From contig CM052359.1 in assembly GCA_028551475.1 (NCBI GenBank), positions 18,167,583 through 18,231,582 on the forward strand: 64,000 nt of DNA, written 5' to 3'. Positions 50,094-63,638 of the stretch are shown piece after piece. Positions within the stretch are counted from its first letter, which is position 1, and every line of letters begins with the position of its first letter. The position numbers and the translations under genes were made by a program. The DNA comes from Casuarina equisetifolia (Eukaryota; Streptophyta; Magnoliopsida; Fagales; Casuarinaceae). The notes beneath the pieces are model-generated. The model had not been told where the DNA came from. It worked only from the letters and a program-made list of their open reading frames with translations, and ran no database searches.

Positions 50094-53000
50094 AGGATGA
50101 GAATTTAACATACTACCATATCAGCTAGGATCAACCGAATGGGTGGAAGAGAACAGAGAACTGCTAGCTTCGAAGGCTGTTGCATATCTGAATGTTGACT
50201 GTGGGGTATCTGGACCAGGCTTCCAAGCCTCTGCAACTCCCCAGCTTGATGAACTGCTCAAACGAGCAACTCAAGAGGTATCTCAGAAGTAGTGATGTAA
50301 GAAAACTAGCAACAGCAATCATAAGCAATAGTAGCATCTAAAATAGCCCAAACAGTGAAAATAGCAATTGCTTAAGCTACACCGGTAGTTGATTTTTTAT
50401 TTATTTATTTTATGTCACCAGTACAGAACATACAAATGCACTAGCAGCTTAGGAAACAATTAAAATAAAGTAAAACAAAAGCAATATATAGCTTAATCTG
50501 GACTTTAACCATTTTTATCCTGTTTTCACGGAAAAATATCTTTTAATTATTGCTGTTGTTGTCTCACTCATCTCAACTTATTGACTTTGAAGGTTCAAGA
50601 CCCGGATAACTCATCACAAACTGTGTACGATTCATGGGTTGGTTCCGGCCATTGTCCCCTGGTAAGCAAATTGCAAGAGCCTTACAAAGCCAACTTGAAT
50701 ATATGATCGAAATCAATTTTTCAATAAGGAAGGGAACCGCATTGCAAGAACCCTGAATGTAGATAGTGCACTGACTTTGCTTCTAGCCAAAATTTGGTGA
50801 CGATTAATTTGAGGTCTAGCATAATGGTACCAAAAACGGATTAGTAAGGAATATGAGCTGGCTCTCACCAAGTGAACCTTCAAATTCTTATATTAAATCA
50901 ACGATGCTGATTAACTTCTTTTCTATACAAAGATTGGGAGGTTAGGAGAAGGAGGATCAGATTTTGCAGCTTTTGTGCAACATGTAGGAATTCCGGCAGC
51001 AGGAATGTATTTTGGAGGAGGTAACAAGCTCGTATTTTATTCATCTCATATCATCCTCTAGTTGGTAAGATAATGCACGCAAGCACAGATACAGATGCAT
51101 ACTGCATTTGCCACTGCTTCGCTAAAAAAGGCAACTGCTATATACGTCTCTGTATCTACAAAGAACTTTATCATTCACAAAGTTTTTGTGGAAATGTCTA
51201 TTTTCAAGGCAAAAAGGACTAGGTAAAGCATTAGTTTCAAAATTAAGTGTTGTATGATGATCCAACAATAGCGTCACAGTCAAGTATATCACAGGGAAAA
51301 AAAAAGACCAGGAGAATATCCACATTGTTAATATCAAAGGTAGTATAAAAGCACTTCAATTAGAACATTCAACATCAACAACCAAAACCACTCAAAAATT
51401 GCTGTCAGGATTTATCTGTCTAACCAAGCATATGGCAACTTCACGGAGACTTTTTAAATTTCTTGTGTTCCTAAAAATATAATTTACTTCACGGTAGTAA
51501 ACTCTTTTTCCCTAGAGGAAAGCGAAGGTCAAGTGTTCTTGACACAGACCATTATTTATGTGCACCATGGTAAAAGGATACCATTTTGAAATAAAACATA
51601 TGGCTCACCACCTGATGAACTTTTGATCCTCCTAAAAGGAAATAACAATAAACTACAAGACAAACTTAACCTTCAATTTTACACATCAGTAGTTTTATCA
51701 CATAACTAGGAAGCATAAGATAGTTATGAGTAGTTAGGAACTAAACACCATTCCTTTAATAAGCTACAGAATGTCAAACATTTTATACTTTAAACGAAAA
51801 AAAAAAAGAATTTATGTGCAGGTATAAGAATTTAAGGAAATTTTATGACTTACCATTGAATAATTGTTGTCAAATACAGGGTACCCTGTATACCACTCAA
51901 TGTATGATGACTTTGTCTGGATGGAAAGATTTGGTGATCCAATGTTTCATAGACATGTTGCAGGTAAGCCATAAAGCTTTTTCGAAGCATAATCGAACAC
52001 ACTTTTGATTACTTCCCAACCAAAATATAGTATCCCAATCATTTTTCCACCAGTGCTTGTTGATTGTGGAAAACTCCATAATAAGCCAAAAGAGTGAAAA
52101 GAGAGGAAAGGAAAAAGCACTCAAAGATGTCAGTGACATAGTACGACGACACTCAGGTTTTCTAGTTGATATTTGATTACTAAAGATGTAAATGCAGCAT
52201 TTCAACCTAAAAAAATAAAAATAAAGGCATATGGTAGCTCTAAAATCTTCATTTTGCACTTAATCGAGGAACACTTAATAATAGATCCTAATTGAGCTGT
52301 CCAAAAATTTTAATACTATACCATTTACATTGAAAAATAGTGGCCGGTGTTTGGGGTTTAGTGGCTCTTTGGTTAGCAGATGAGGAGTTCTTGCCTTACA
52401 ACTATCTCTCCTACGCACAGGAGTTGCAGGTACGTGAATATGGTATGTTCCAAAAATCATTAAAATGCAGTCCTTTGAAACAGAAATGATTATCATTGAG
52501 GTTTAGTTGCAAATACAAACCCAGTGAATTGAATCCTGAAAACAGACGTACACAAAGGACTTAAACATCAAGATCACCGATAAAAACATAAGCCTAAATC
52601 CTTTAGTCAAGTCCATAGAGGAGCTCCGAAAAGCAGCCACCAGAGTGAACAATCAGAGAAAGGTATAAACTTGGGTTTCTATATGCTTCATCATGAGAAA
52701 TCATGGTTTACATTTATCAAAAACATGAAGTATGAATCTGTAGGCAATCGAAGATAGAAAAGGTTGGGCATCAATCTGGAATAAAGATCATATGAAGGTG
52801 AGAGAGCTTAATGACAGGCTAATGATGGCAGAGCGTGCATTCACAGATCGAGATGGACTCTCTCAAAAATCGTGGTATAAGCATTTGGTATGTTTCTCTT
52901 CACCAACAAATGACCTCGCTACAATTTTCAATGGCTCAAGAAAAAGCAACTTTTCCAGATACGAAAATTCAATCAACCCCACGGGATGAAAGATATTCCA

Positions 53001-53231
53001 TTCTTGTAACTACAGACTGAGACCAGTTTATTATTCCCTTTTTTCCAGATTTATGGGCCCTCAAACTACAACGACTATGAATCTAAACCCTTCCCTGGGA
53101 TAGATGATGCCATTGAGAAGGCAGATTCTCTGAATACTGCAGAGGCATGGCATTTAGTACAACATGAAGTTTGGCGAGTCTCTCGAGCTATCAGACACGC
53201 TTCACTAGTTCTCAATGGTGAACTAACATGA
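48409..53231 (+). CDS. LAMP1: Glutamate carboxypeptidase II-type M28 peptidase, LAMP1/AMP1 family
   Basis: ER-membrane type II protein; Arabidopsis AMP1 and LAMP1 restrain shoot meristem growth and affect miRNA-guided translational inhibition on the ER. Twelve exons: 48409-49353, 49521-49588, 49767-49848, 49944-50036, 50125-50277, 50593-50661, 50933-51020, 51880-51963, 52341-52429, 52546-52662, 52744-52887 and 53049-53231. All phases join, giving 704 residues, normal for the family. N-terminal anchor [16 protein letters not shown] (about 7-22), PA domain inside exon 1 (about 110-300), then the M28 peptidase core. Metal and catalytic motifs are NHRDAW (His345), AVDPNSG (Asp355), [15 protein letters not shown] (Glu392-393), NVDCGVSG (Asp421) and [11 protein letters not shown] (His505). 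A transferrin-receptor-like dimerisation domain follows. All expected zinc ligands are present. It is divergent to PME and convergent with VPS15. LAMP1 rather than AMP1 is chosen from the PME53 neighbour and N-terminus. Confidence 0.95.
50037..50092. repeat. Compound (CT)n(CA)n microsatellite in LAMP1 intron 4
   Basis: CT dinucleotides run from the second base after the exon 4 end, then switch to CA dinucleotides until about 50090. The intron is 88 bases (50037-50124) and mostly microsatellite. Confidence 0.95.
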
Positions 53232-54930
53232 ACATGCACGTACGTATTCCCCAGAGGTATATATCCTGGGTGTATTATTAATATCGTTGTATTGCTTCCC
53301 TTTGAAACCTTACTACAGACTATCTGCCATTAAAGCAAATTCCTCTTCACATAACTTCTTGTTAGAATCTTCGAAAGGAACTTGCACGCCTATTCACCAC
53401 ATGGTATGATTTTATTGCAAAACTTGTTTGGTCCAAATCACAATCTCCATTCAAATTTCTCAAGGACTTCAAATAGGATCATATACTACAAGGTACTTTC
53501 CTACTGCTTCAATCCTATTTTCTATGGCCTTCGTCCTGCCCTTGTAGTTCCATCAAGATATATCATATTATAATCAGTTTTTGGCTCTAGGTAATCATAT
53601 CATAATCATATTTATTCACGTCATTAATATAATCATATAAGCAAATCATCTTTAGTAATAATCCAGATCAATAGTGCTCTAATACGCTCAGTTAAATTAG
53701 AGCCAAACATCTGCACCTGTATTCACTATTGTGGATATGGAAGCTTGATTAATAGTTGGAACCATCGAAACTTAGACTTGTATTAATTCTGAGATGAAGA
53801 AATAGAAAACATCAGACATTAAGAAATCAACTATCATATCACAATCTCCTAGCCACTTGTCAGTTACGTGAATCAAAATGCGTCATTCCACCATACGGCC
53901 AATCCTTTTACAACAGAATATCAATGCCATTTCTCACAACTTTTGGCTGTCATTCTCATTAGCCTTTCTCTTGCCAATGTAGTTCTTTGGATGCATTCCT
54001 AACTTTGTTAGTTTTCCTCAGTCTGATGTTGCACACAACCAAACTATCTTGGATGACCCAACCAAACTACTCAAACTTACTGTACGACCACCATAGCATA
54101 TTGCAATCATTTCTAATCGTATGAACCAATCATTGACTCCACTCCCCTCATTTTACGCGCAACCATTATACAGTTTGCAAAAAAATAAAACCTAAGAACA
54201 CACCACATTACATGAATTTCACCTGCTTCACTTTATATCTATCTACCTTCAGTTGAGACACTTGGAAATTACTACCAATTTTGTGGTACAAACTTTATGG
54301 TGACTACCTATAGACACAATAACCATTCCACATTGACATGCCCCAAGGAAAAAGCTACGAATCTCTTAAAATTCATAAAGTACCCATCTCACGTCACACT
54401 TCCATAAGAATGCATCTCCTAAAGTGGGGAAACCTTGACTTTGGGCACAAAAAAATTCCCAAAACTTGTTTTTTCTTTTATAAAGATGCAGAACAAAACA
54501 CCTAATTTTATTACACAGGAACAAGTCAAAAGAACAGGAAGTATTGCTGCAGTTGAATATACAGTAGCTTCTTTGACAGACTTACGGAGCAAAACACATA
54601 ATTATATTACAAACTGACAAATCAATAGAACAAGATGTATTGCTTCAGTTGAATTTTTCCATGTAAAAGCAGAGGGTAAAATTAATCAGGATGAATTCTT
54701 ACTAATGCTTACATGGACACTGTTTTTACATGGGGCATAAAACTTAAAAATATCAAAACAGCAAAGTAAACTTCTGAAAGAATCCTACATATTTACGGGG
54801 TGTATAAATCAAATGGCTAACTTTCAATCTATATGCATGGGAATTAAACTTTCAAACTCGGAACATAATCTACAATATTGACCGATTGATTCTTAATATG
54901 TAAAACAGTCACTGGGTACACTTAAATCAT
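53232..54930. other. Convergent 3' flanks of LAMP1 and VPS15
   Basis: 1.7 kb between two stop codons facing each other. Contains both 3' UTRs; no further gene or repeat recognised. Short plus-strand frames are not protein-like. Confidence 0.5.
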
Positions 54931-57900
54931 TTACTTCCAAACCTTGACAGCCCCATCTCTACTGCTTGATATTAAGAGTCTTTGGCTCAGCTTTATAGAA
55001 GCCAAAGACAGAATTGAGTCGCGGTGGCAACCAGCAGAATCAGTGGCGGCAGCTGCAAGAACTGCCTTTGCAGTCAATTTAGTAGTTAGCGGTCGCTTTC
55101 TTGTCTCCTGCAAACCAGAATAGAAGCCCAAGTTTAGCATCCCATGCTCAAATTACACAAGTTACGGCTAGTTAAACAAGTAAAATTCTCTATTTCTTGA
55201 TAAACAAGTAAAGGAAATGGACGAAATACTTTCACTAGCTGCACTTAATTACTGATAGTTCAAATCCTAAAAAACCGAACATGATTCACTGGAAAACCAT
55301 AAAATAAGCACATGAGGAAGGTGGGAAGATAGTAGATGCAAATAAAAAGTCTGACTGCTTCTAAATAAAAAGAAGAAACAAAAGCAACACACACTCCTTG
55401 GTCAAAACCTGTAAAGGAAAGTCTAATCTACCCAATTTATCTATAACAATGTTTAGCGGAAGTTTGCAAAAGCCTATACATACCTGGACAACTTGCACAC
55501 CAAAACTAGATCTTGCTTCATATAAATCATCATTCCCAATTCCATTCAAGTTTGGCCCGCAGATAGAATAACTTCGATCAGGACTGCAACATTTTTAAGA
55601 GCTAAAGCCAATTAAATCATAGAACTCTCGTGAAAACAAGCATATATGATTGAAATTGAGTTGAAAACCTGTAATGATCCCATCGTCGTATCTTCAGGTC
55701 AGTACCACCAGTTAATAAATCACCTCCAGGTAAGGGAAGCAGTGAACGGATACCAGGAAGGCGGGAAGGAGGTTCATTTAGTTCATCAACTCTGTACCTT
55801 GGATTGACAGTCCGTCTCAGATCTGGTTTAGAGTTTGACTTACTAGATGGTCTTGCCAATGCCCACGGCCCATCATACATTTCAGCATCACTATCATAGT
55901 TTGCCACTCGCAATACCTAAAATAAAAATTAAATAACATGATGACTAAATTTAACAATGCAAAGTGATAAACCAACAATAAAAGTAGTGGTTCTGAAGTG
56001 CATCATTCGATCATACTTCTGGATTGGAACTTTACGTAACAATTAAGAAAACGAAGTGGCATGTACTATGCATATTCTCTTAAACTCACTAAGACTTTTC
56101 CCTTTTTAGTTTTTTTGTTGGCTACTTCATAACGGTGTAGGCAGTAAATCTAATGAGTAAAGAAAGTCTGGTCCAGGACTGCAGGAGTTGTAAAAGTAGA
56201 TTATGTTGGAAACAACTTTAGCCTACAACTCAAAACGGCCGAAGAAAAGACAGTGCATGTTCTGATAATTCACAATTTCAGTCGTGCACAGATTGCATCC
56301 TAAAGAGAAAACAGCATGCCATCAACCCATTTCTCATGAACTATAAGTATCTACAGTTGTAACTTTGCTTTCTACCAAACATCATGCTGTCACTATCAAG
56401 AGATCTTTTTATTCTTTACTTGAAACTACTCTTCTGTTTGGATGCAGGGAAGAGTTAGTCATTCCCTGTCAGCCACCCTTGTTTCAGGCCTTGGTGAAGG
56501 AAGGAGGGTGTTGTTCTGTGAGTACAAGGCTGTTCCCAGCAGGGGAATATCATATAATTCCTTGACTACACTTTTTTTCTTTTTCAGCAAGCATGATTAG
56601 AAAAAATTTCCAAGTACCTGGTGGCAGCTTCCATTTTCAGCATTCCAAAGAGAAACTTCATTGCAACCAGCAGCAACGTAAATAAGGGGTCGTGTAGTTG
56701 TAGGCAGAGAGGCATCTGAAGGAGGAATAAAAGGACACATCTTCTCTATTGGGCATGGAAGAGAGTATTTCCAGGAATTCACAGGTATGAGGAATCTCAG
56801 ATCCCAAAGGGTAAGCACACCTCTTGAAGATCCTGACACAAACCAGTTCCCACAAGGACCTGTTACTAAAGAAGATACATACCCCTCCTCAGGAGTTGCT
56901 TTTAGCGTCCATGAGCTGGAGTTTTTTCTAGTATCCCACAGATGGATCCCACAATTTTGTGTGCTAAACATTACCATCTGACCGAAAGAACTATCAGCAG
57001 AGTAGTTCAAGAGGCTCAGTATGGCACCTTCTTTGATATCCTTCTTTTTTATATCCGCAATACCTGAATACTTCTCGACAACACTGCCTAGACCTCTAGA
57101 AATGTAATCTACAGAAAACATATGTATCATGCCATCACATGCTCCAACAATAACTTGAGCAGAACCCCGAAGCATTACAGCACACAGTGCCCGACTTCCC
57201 TCCAAGTGATAAGTTAGCCTTGATCTAAATGAGATATCCTTTTCCAACTTTCTCGAATCCCAAACCTTGACAGTGGAATCATCGGATGCACTCACAAAAA
57301 AGCTGTGATCGCTTGTTATGGCTATGTCATTAACTGCTGAGCGATGCTCCTGAAGGTGTGCAACTAAAACCCCCCGTGGCCTCCAAACTGAATCAGAAAT
57401 TGAAGATGTCCGTGCAAAAGAAGGCAATCCTGTGAGATCAGTTGAAGTGGAGGCATCTTCCACAGTAATAGAACTGCCTTTCATCATGCCAGATGATCCA
57501 GTCTCCTGAAATTTATTATTGACATAGAACATTTGATCATTTTCATTGCCATCTGGTTCATGTACCACTCTATGAAATTGTTTAGAACCAGTGGTGATGC
57601 TGTATGAGCCTGACACAAGCTTGGGTGCTGGAACTGAACTAGCTAAGCTAAATGACTTGCTTACAGGATCCATCCAAGGCATGGATGATGAACCAATTCC
57701 ACCGGAATTTACTTGTGATGGGGAATCAGATGCAGCAGGAGTAATTCCAACTGCTCGCCTGTCCATGCTAAAGGAGTACAATGGTATGCCTTCTGATGAT
57801 TTATCACACATAAAACTACTCACACCACTAACCTGTGGTGACATAAAGCCAGAGAATTTTAGCTTTTCTGAGCATAAAGTATCACGAATATCAACTGTGC

Positions 57901-60900
57901 TAGCAGTATTGGACATAAAATTTCCCATATCTCTCAATTTAACCTCACCATCATCAGATTCACTTAACTCCGGCTGTTGCAATGCTTTGTCAATGGGTGT
58001 TTCAGCCTGAGAACTTTGTTGGTTATCCGGCCAATTCTTCATGCACCCTCTATTGAGTAAATCCATGTTTTCCCATTGTTTAGAATGTGGTGCTGAATTG
58101 TACCATATCTTTCTCTGTCTCTCCAACATATCTGAACTCCTGGCATTTTCTAAGACTTGATAACATACCTCCCTTGTGGCTGGGGGGTTTAAACATGAAA
58201 GAAGAGCCTTCTCAGAAGCTAAAGATGCTGGTTGTCTACAAAGGAAAGGCCGTATAAATGGTGCAAGGAAAACATAGGAATCTACCGCACCTAAGCTCTG
58301 ACTGCTAGCAGCAATGAAAGCAACAGCTGACCTTCGGACCCACTGACTAGGGTAACATAACAAGGGAAATGCTCGTTCTATCATCTCCAGAAGTATCCTC
58401 TTCCGTAAGAAACCCCTTTTACATAGAACAGCCAAGCAATCAAAAGCATTGACAATTACACCCTCTGTTAAATCGGTCAAAGCCTGCTCAATGTAAGGCA
58501 AGAGATATTCCTCTACACTTCTTTGGCCCACAAAAAAGCACACATAAACTATTTGCCCATAGAACACTGCCCTAAGTTGCTCATCTCGATCGTTCAGAAA
58601 AGCAGGCAGTATGGGCAACAGAAAGTCATTACTCTGTCTCTGGCCAAAGAAGCAGCATAGATTGCCAATATCCTGAAGGAGTGCTCTCCTGATGTTTGGT
58701 GTCTGCTTCGGACCCATAACAAGTTCTTGAACAACCTCTGCAATGGACTTCCTCAGCTGTGCTAGTTGTGCATCAGTATTTATCCTCTGGAGCCGTTCAG
58801 ATCTATCATTAGATGACGCCAGTGACTTCTGTGCTAAAGTCAATTCTTCAAGGACACCTGCCTCACTCATGCTTATTGAATGAATTAAGAATCCATATGC
58901 AGTTAGTGCCAGCTTAGCTATATTGCTGGCATAACAGATCCTCACACTTTCTTCTGGATCATCAGGAAGCATGGACAACATAGGAAGAATATACTCTGGA
59001 AATATTTTAGCATCACTGGGAGGAAAATCTCGAACTAAAGGCAAAATGTCACACAAAGTCTCCAATGCAGCACAACGCACAATTGCCGCTGGATCAGAAA
59101 GCATTGCAATAACATATGGAAGCACTCGCTGCAACCGATCTTCATCATCAATATATAGTGCAGAAGACTTAAGCAAAAGTATGGCTGCCCTCCTCAAATG
59201 AGGCAGCCTGACATTTCGTATACAAGAGCAAAGAAGAGAGGCAATCAGAACCACACCTTCACATCTCATACTCTCTTCAGGTAATGGTAAAAAGGGCATG
59301 CCAAAGGTATCTGATTGACTGTCATATTCAGACATCAATGTATTCATATCATTCATCGTAATCTTTTTCAGAAAGGGATGATCATTCCTTCTAAATGCGT
59401 TGGAGATAGTTTGAACTAGGTCACCGGAAGACTGCAGCCCGTAGCCTTTAAGATTTTGGGAAAATGCAGAATCAGATGCATCTTCAAGCATTGGCTTGGA
59501 ACGGGTGTAATGATTATTAGGTTTAACATCCTTGAGCAGCAAATTCAGATCACCAATAAGTTCAAACTGACCACGAACTAAACCTTTTTCAGTGTGCTCT
59601 CGCTTTCTGAATGAGTCATTTGTACAGCTAACATTTTGTTTTGCAACCATCTCTTGCGACAGTTCACCACCAGTACCGTTAGAAGATATAGTGAGTCCAG
59701 TACCTGTCTCCTCACATGGCCTATTGCTCATCATTTGCTTAAGTATCTCTTGGAAAAATCTCTGGCACAACGCAACCTGCACATATTAATTAAAAAGCAG
59801 CAATGTACTTCATGTGAGTTGTAATATGTCCAAGTGGTTGAAATCTGGAAATTGGTCTGACAACATATAACAAGAAAGTCAATTACCCTCATATCAGAAT
59901 GAAGAGAATTCCAGTAGCAGTAGAAACTATGCAGAAATGGTGAGAAATAGCTTGGAAACACAACGGCTGCATATTCCTGCAGGTAACTTTCAGCAGAAAG
60001 CCTTGATTCTGGTTCCAACTGAATCATATGTACTATCATCTTGCGGATTCCAGAATCAGGGATCTGAAACCAGTGAGCAACAACTGGCTTGTCAGAGAGC
60101 TGGAACGCAAGTTGAGATGAAGTAATAGAAACATAGCTACAACAATAGTCATAGTAAGCATTTTGGAGTTACACGGACCAGAGCTAAAGCAGATTCAGAA
60201 TGAAAGCAAGACTAAAAATTAAGGCTAAGGCTAGAGGGACAACATGGTAATATGTAATCCTGAAAATAAAGCTCCAAACCAAGGAGTATGGACTATATAA
60301 GGAGAGAGGGAAAGGGACTACCTTCTCAAGAAGTTGGCTAGGATCGTATTGCCCTCTGCGGTAAGCAAGAAGCTGAGAGAGTTCAAATAGTGGCTGACCC
60401 TCAAGGAATAGCTCTGCAATTACACACCTAAAATAGCAATATGATGAGCGCAGCTCTGAAGATAAAAAGAGAGACAGAAAGAAACTGGAAGGTTTATATA
60501 ACACCTGTTTTTATATTTAATTCTAAGAGAAAAGGGAACACATAAACCAGATATATCAATTTTAACATTTATGCTGCTCAAAGAGCTGCCAATTTCAATT
60601 CATTAGCATGTGAGAACAGCCATTTGGACTCCCCCAACATCATGATGTTGAAGAAATCAACTCACTCAGAAACAATTGCTACCCCTAACAAGAAAAAATG
60701 AAAAGAAAAATTGTGTTCTAATTTATCTTAACAGGAAATCAAAATAAAAAAAAAAAATCGTTCAGGTAATCTAGTTGGTACTCTGAAAAGATCGTTGTTG
60801 CCTTTCATTACCAAACACATGAAAATAGTTGCTCATAGTTAATTTATTGTTATAGTAGCTTCAAATCACTTTTGGCATTTTAATTTGCATGCTTATAGAC

Positions 60901-63638
60901 AGATCATCTTATCCAACAACTAATTCACTCGGGCACAATCATCCTGTGAACAATGCCCCAATAACTAATTCTCAATCATGCAAGATTTTCTCAATAACAT
61001 TGACAAGTCTAGAAATTAATGTTTCTGCTGTCAAGAATGAAACTTTAGAAAGAGTATTTCAAAGTGCACATACAGAAGGCAAAGAATGCTCACCCCACGG
61101 CAAAGATATCCATAGATGGCCTCAGAGGTGCATCTTGTGCAACCTGCATCTCACCTCCATGCTCATAAAATCTCTGAAAATTGACCAACAGTGAGAGCGA
61201 TCAATTATATGGTCATGTTTTCACAGTTGATGTAGTACACTGCCAAGACAAATGCATTCACTAATCACTGATAGCATTTAAAAGCATCATTGGCAGACTT
61301 CTTTTATAGGATCTTAAAGATATAGGAACCACCAAAGAAAGATTAATTTTCCTAACACAAGTAGGCTTTTACAAAAAGCCAAGAAAGTTTTGCACCACCA
61401 TAGTCCGGAGAACTGTTATAAAGCCTACCATCACATTTACTTATGCGGCTAAAAATTTAGCTAAGGAATTGAATTAGCTAGCATACTTCAAGCAAGATAG
61501 ATACGATGACAATCACATGAACCTTATGCACCTAAATGCTTGCGAAGCAATTTACAATGCAAGCCTGTAGGTTCAAAGTGCCATATGACAGATACAGAAC
61601 AAAAAGAGAATGCAAATAAAGGAAAGTATCTCCTTGAGAAATAAAACAAGAAAAAAGGCAACAATTGGGAGAAATGAAAAGTCATAGGCAAGCAAAAAAC
61701 CAAGGTAAAATACCAAGAGACGTAATTCAAGAATCCCCAGTTAAAAGACTTGGTAAACCACAGCAAGGTTTTCCTCAACAATTATGAAAAAGAAAAGAAA
61801 AAAAAGATGTCGATTTCGATGTCCCTGTTAATCATTAATTCATTCATCAAGGGTTGAAGCATCCACATGCCTCCAATAAAGAGAAGAAATTTAAGAAAAA
61901 TGGTTAGTTCTTTGCACTAGCTGATTTCATCATTAGGCTAAATTTAACAAAATTGCTTGTGCCCTCACACATTTTGTTATTAGTCCCATTTCAATGAAAT
62001 CAAGATGTAATCCATGTTCAAAATGCTGAAACTATGCTTTGAACCTGATCTTGCAATTAAACTCCCTATCCAATACAAAAACAAAAGAGACCTATTGAGT
62101 TAGATAACAGTCTTAGTTTTTATTGGATAAAAATAGTGCTTTATAAGTTTCTGTAACTGTATTCTTTACATAATTGTAGTTGTTTTAAGAAATGAAATAA
62201 GGATAGTAATATCTTGATACATCAGTTGGTGTTAAAGATGAATCAGTACCTGAGTCAAGAATCATCCAATAGCATTTCGATGCAATAAACAAAGTAACAA
62301 GAAATAAGTGTAAAAAAGACATGCTAGGAACCAACCTCAGGTGCGAGATAACAGAGTCTTCTTCCTCCAGTATCGAAGAAAAATGAGAAATCCGAAGGGT
62401 CATCGTAGGGAATGTAAGTGGGCTTGAAGGATGCAAAGTCAGTAAGGTAAAGCCAATTCCAAGACGTAACCAGCACATTCTCGCACTTAATATCACCTGA
62501 GAATTTTGAAGAGTTAATAGAAATTAGACCAACAAATAATCATTAAAAAAAAAAAATTCCTGGCATGATTGGATTCCTTGAACTATTAGGACCAACCGTG
62601 GCAAACTCCTTTCTCATGGCTCTGCTTCACAGCAATAAGTAACTGCACATCCATCAGAGAACAAAAATGCTGAGAAGAACCATACCCATTAAACACTTGC
62701 AAGTCAGGTTTTTAGATTGAGTGAAGAGAAACCTGAAAAGCCAACCACTTCTTCTCAATGAGACTGAGGAAAGGCCGAGTACTCAACCGGTCGTGAAGAT
62801 TGTTAAAGAAGTATTGCCTCAAAAGATAAGCTGCTTTATCTGTTTCTTGCCAGAACTGCAAGAGAACATAACCGCATTAGTATTCTCAAAAGATGACACA
62901 AACCGATGAAAGTAAACTCTTTATATGGGTCATCACAGAACAACCTCCGAAAAATAAACTTCCTTGAAATTACAACCACTATTGCTTAATTTCACTTAAG
63001 TAATTCCCAGACCTCTCTTTTTATCAAACGCAGTCCAACAAAAAGCACAATAATAACAGTCTTCAATCTCCTCCCTTCCCCCATTTTTCCGGTAACCAAA
63101 CAGTTATGTACTCTATTCAGCGTGACTACAATAACCCACATATGCGTATTAGAGTTCAAAACAGAACTTCCACCGCAATTTTCTTGGAAACCAAACGGAA
63201 ACTTAGAACTTCAACACGGGAAGTAACGACTTCAGCTGAATTAAAATCAGCCACATGGGTGTATCAGAAATTGAAACTGAAGTTCCATAACTTTTTTCTC
63301 ACACTTTCTCGCCGGAGAAAACATCATTAAAATCATAAGGATAATGAATTGAACAAGATTTGGACCTGGAAGGGCCAAACGTGGGGGTGGTCCAGGGGGC
63401 GGAAGATCTCTTTGATCTGAAAGAGGCGGCGCTCGTACTCTCTGAGATCGATGGAGTCGCCACGCTTGAAGTAGACCTTGACGAGGACCAGACCCTCGTC
63501 ATGCTTGCACAGAATCGACTTCAAGAACCGGCCTCGTCCGAGGACCTCCTTGAGGACAAGGTTATACGACGACGGCAGGTCGTGGAGATAGTACTCGGAG
63601 GCCGACACTTGTGTCGTGCGCGCTATCTTGTTGCCCAT
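54931..63638 (-). CDS. VPS15: VPS15, regulatory pseudokinase-like subunit of class III PI3-kinase
   Basis: Partner of VPS34; needed for PI3P synthesis in autophagy and endosomal sorting (pollen lethal when lost in Arabidopsis). Eleven exons: 63638-63366, 62855-62733, 62642-62597, 62496-62336, 61173-61094, 60427-60322, 60063-59887, 59776-56618, 55916-55669, 55583-55484 and 55107-54931. All phases join; 1549 residues, close to the Arabidopsis protein. MGNKIART begins with a myristoylation-type Gly2. The kinase domain (about 26-310) has GRGRFLKS as glycine loop, HGDIKCEN (148-154) as catalytic loop and DFA (167-169) in place of DFG, as usual for VPS15. HEAT-repeat helices occupy about 440-850 and WD40 repeats run from about 1110 to the end ([24 protein letters not shown]). 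Exon 8 alone encodes 1053 residues. The start at 63638 is chosen over an in-frame ATG at 63779 because MGNK is conserved. No defects seen. Confidence 0.96.
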
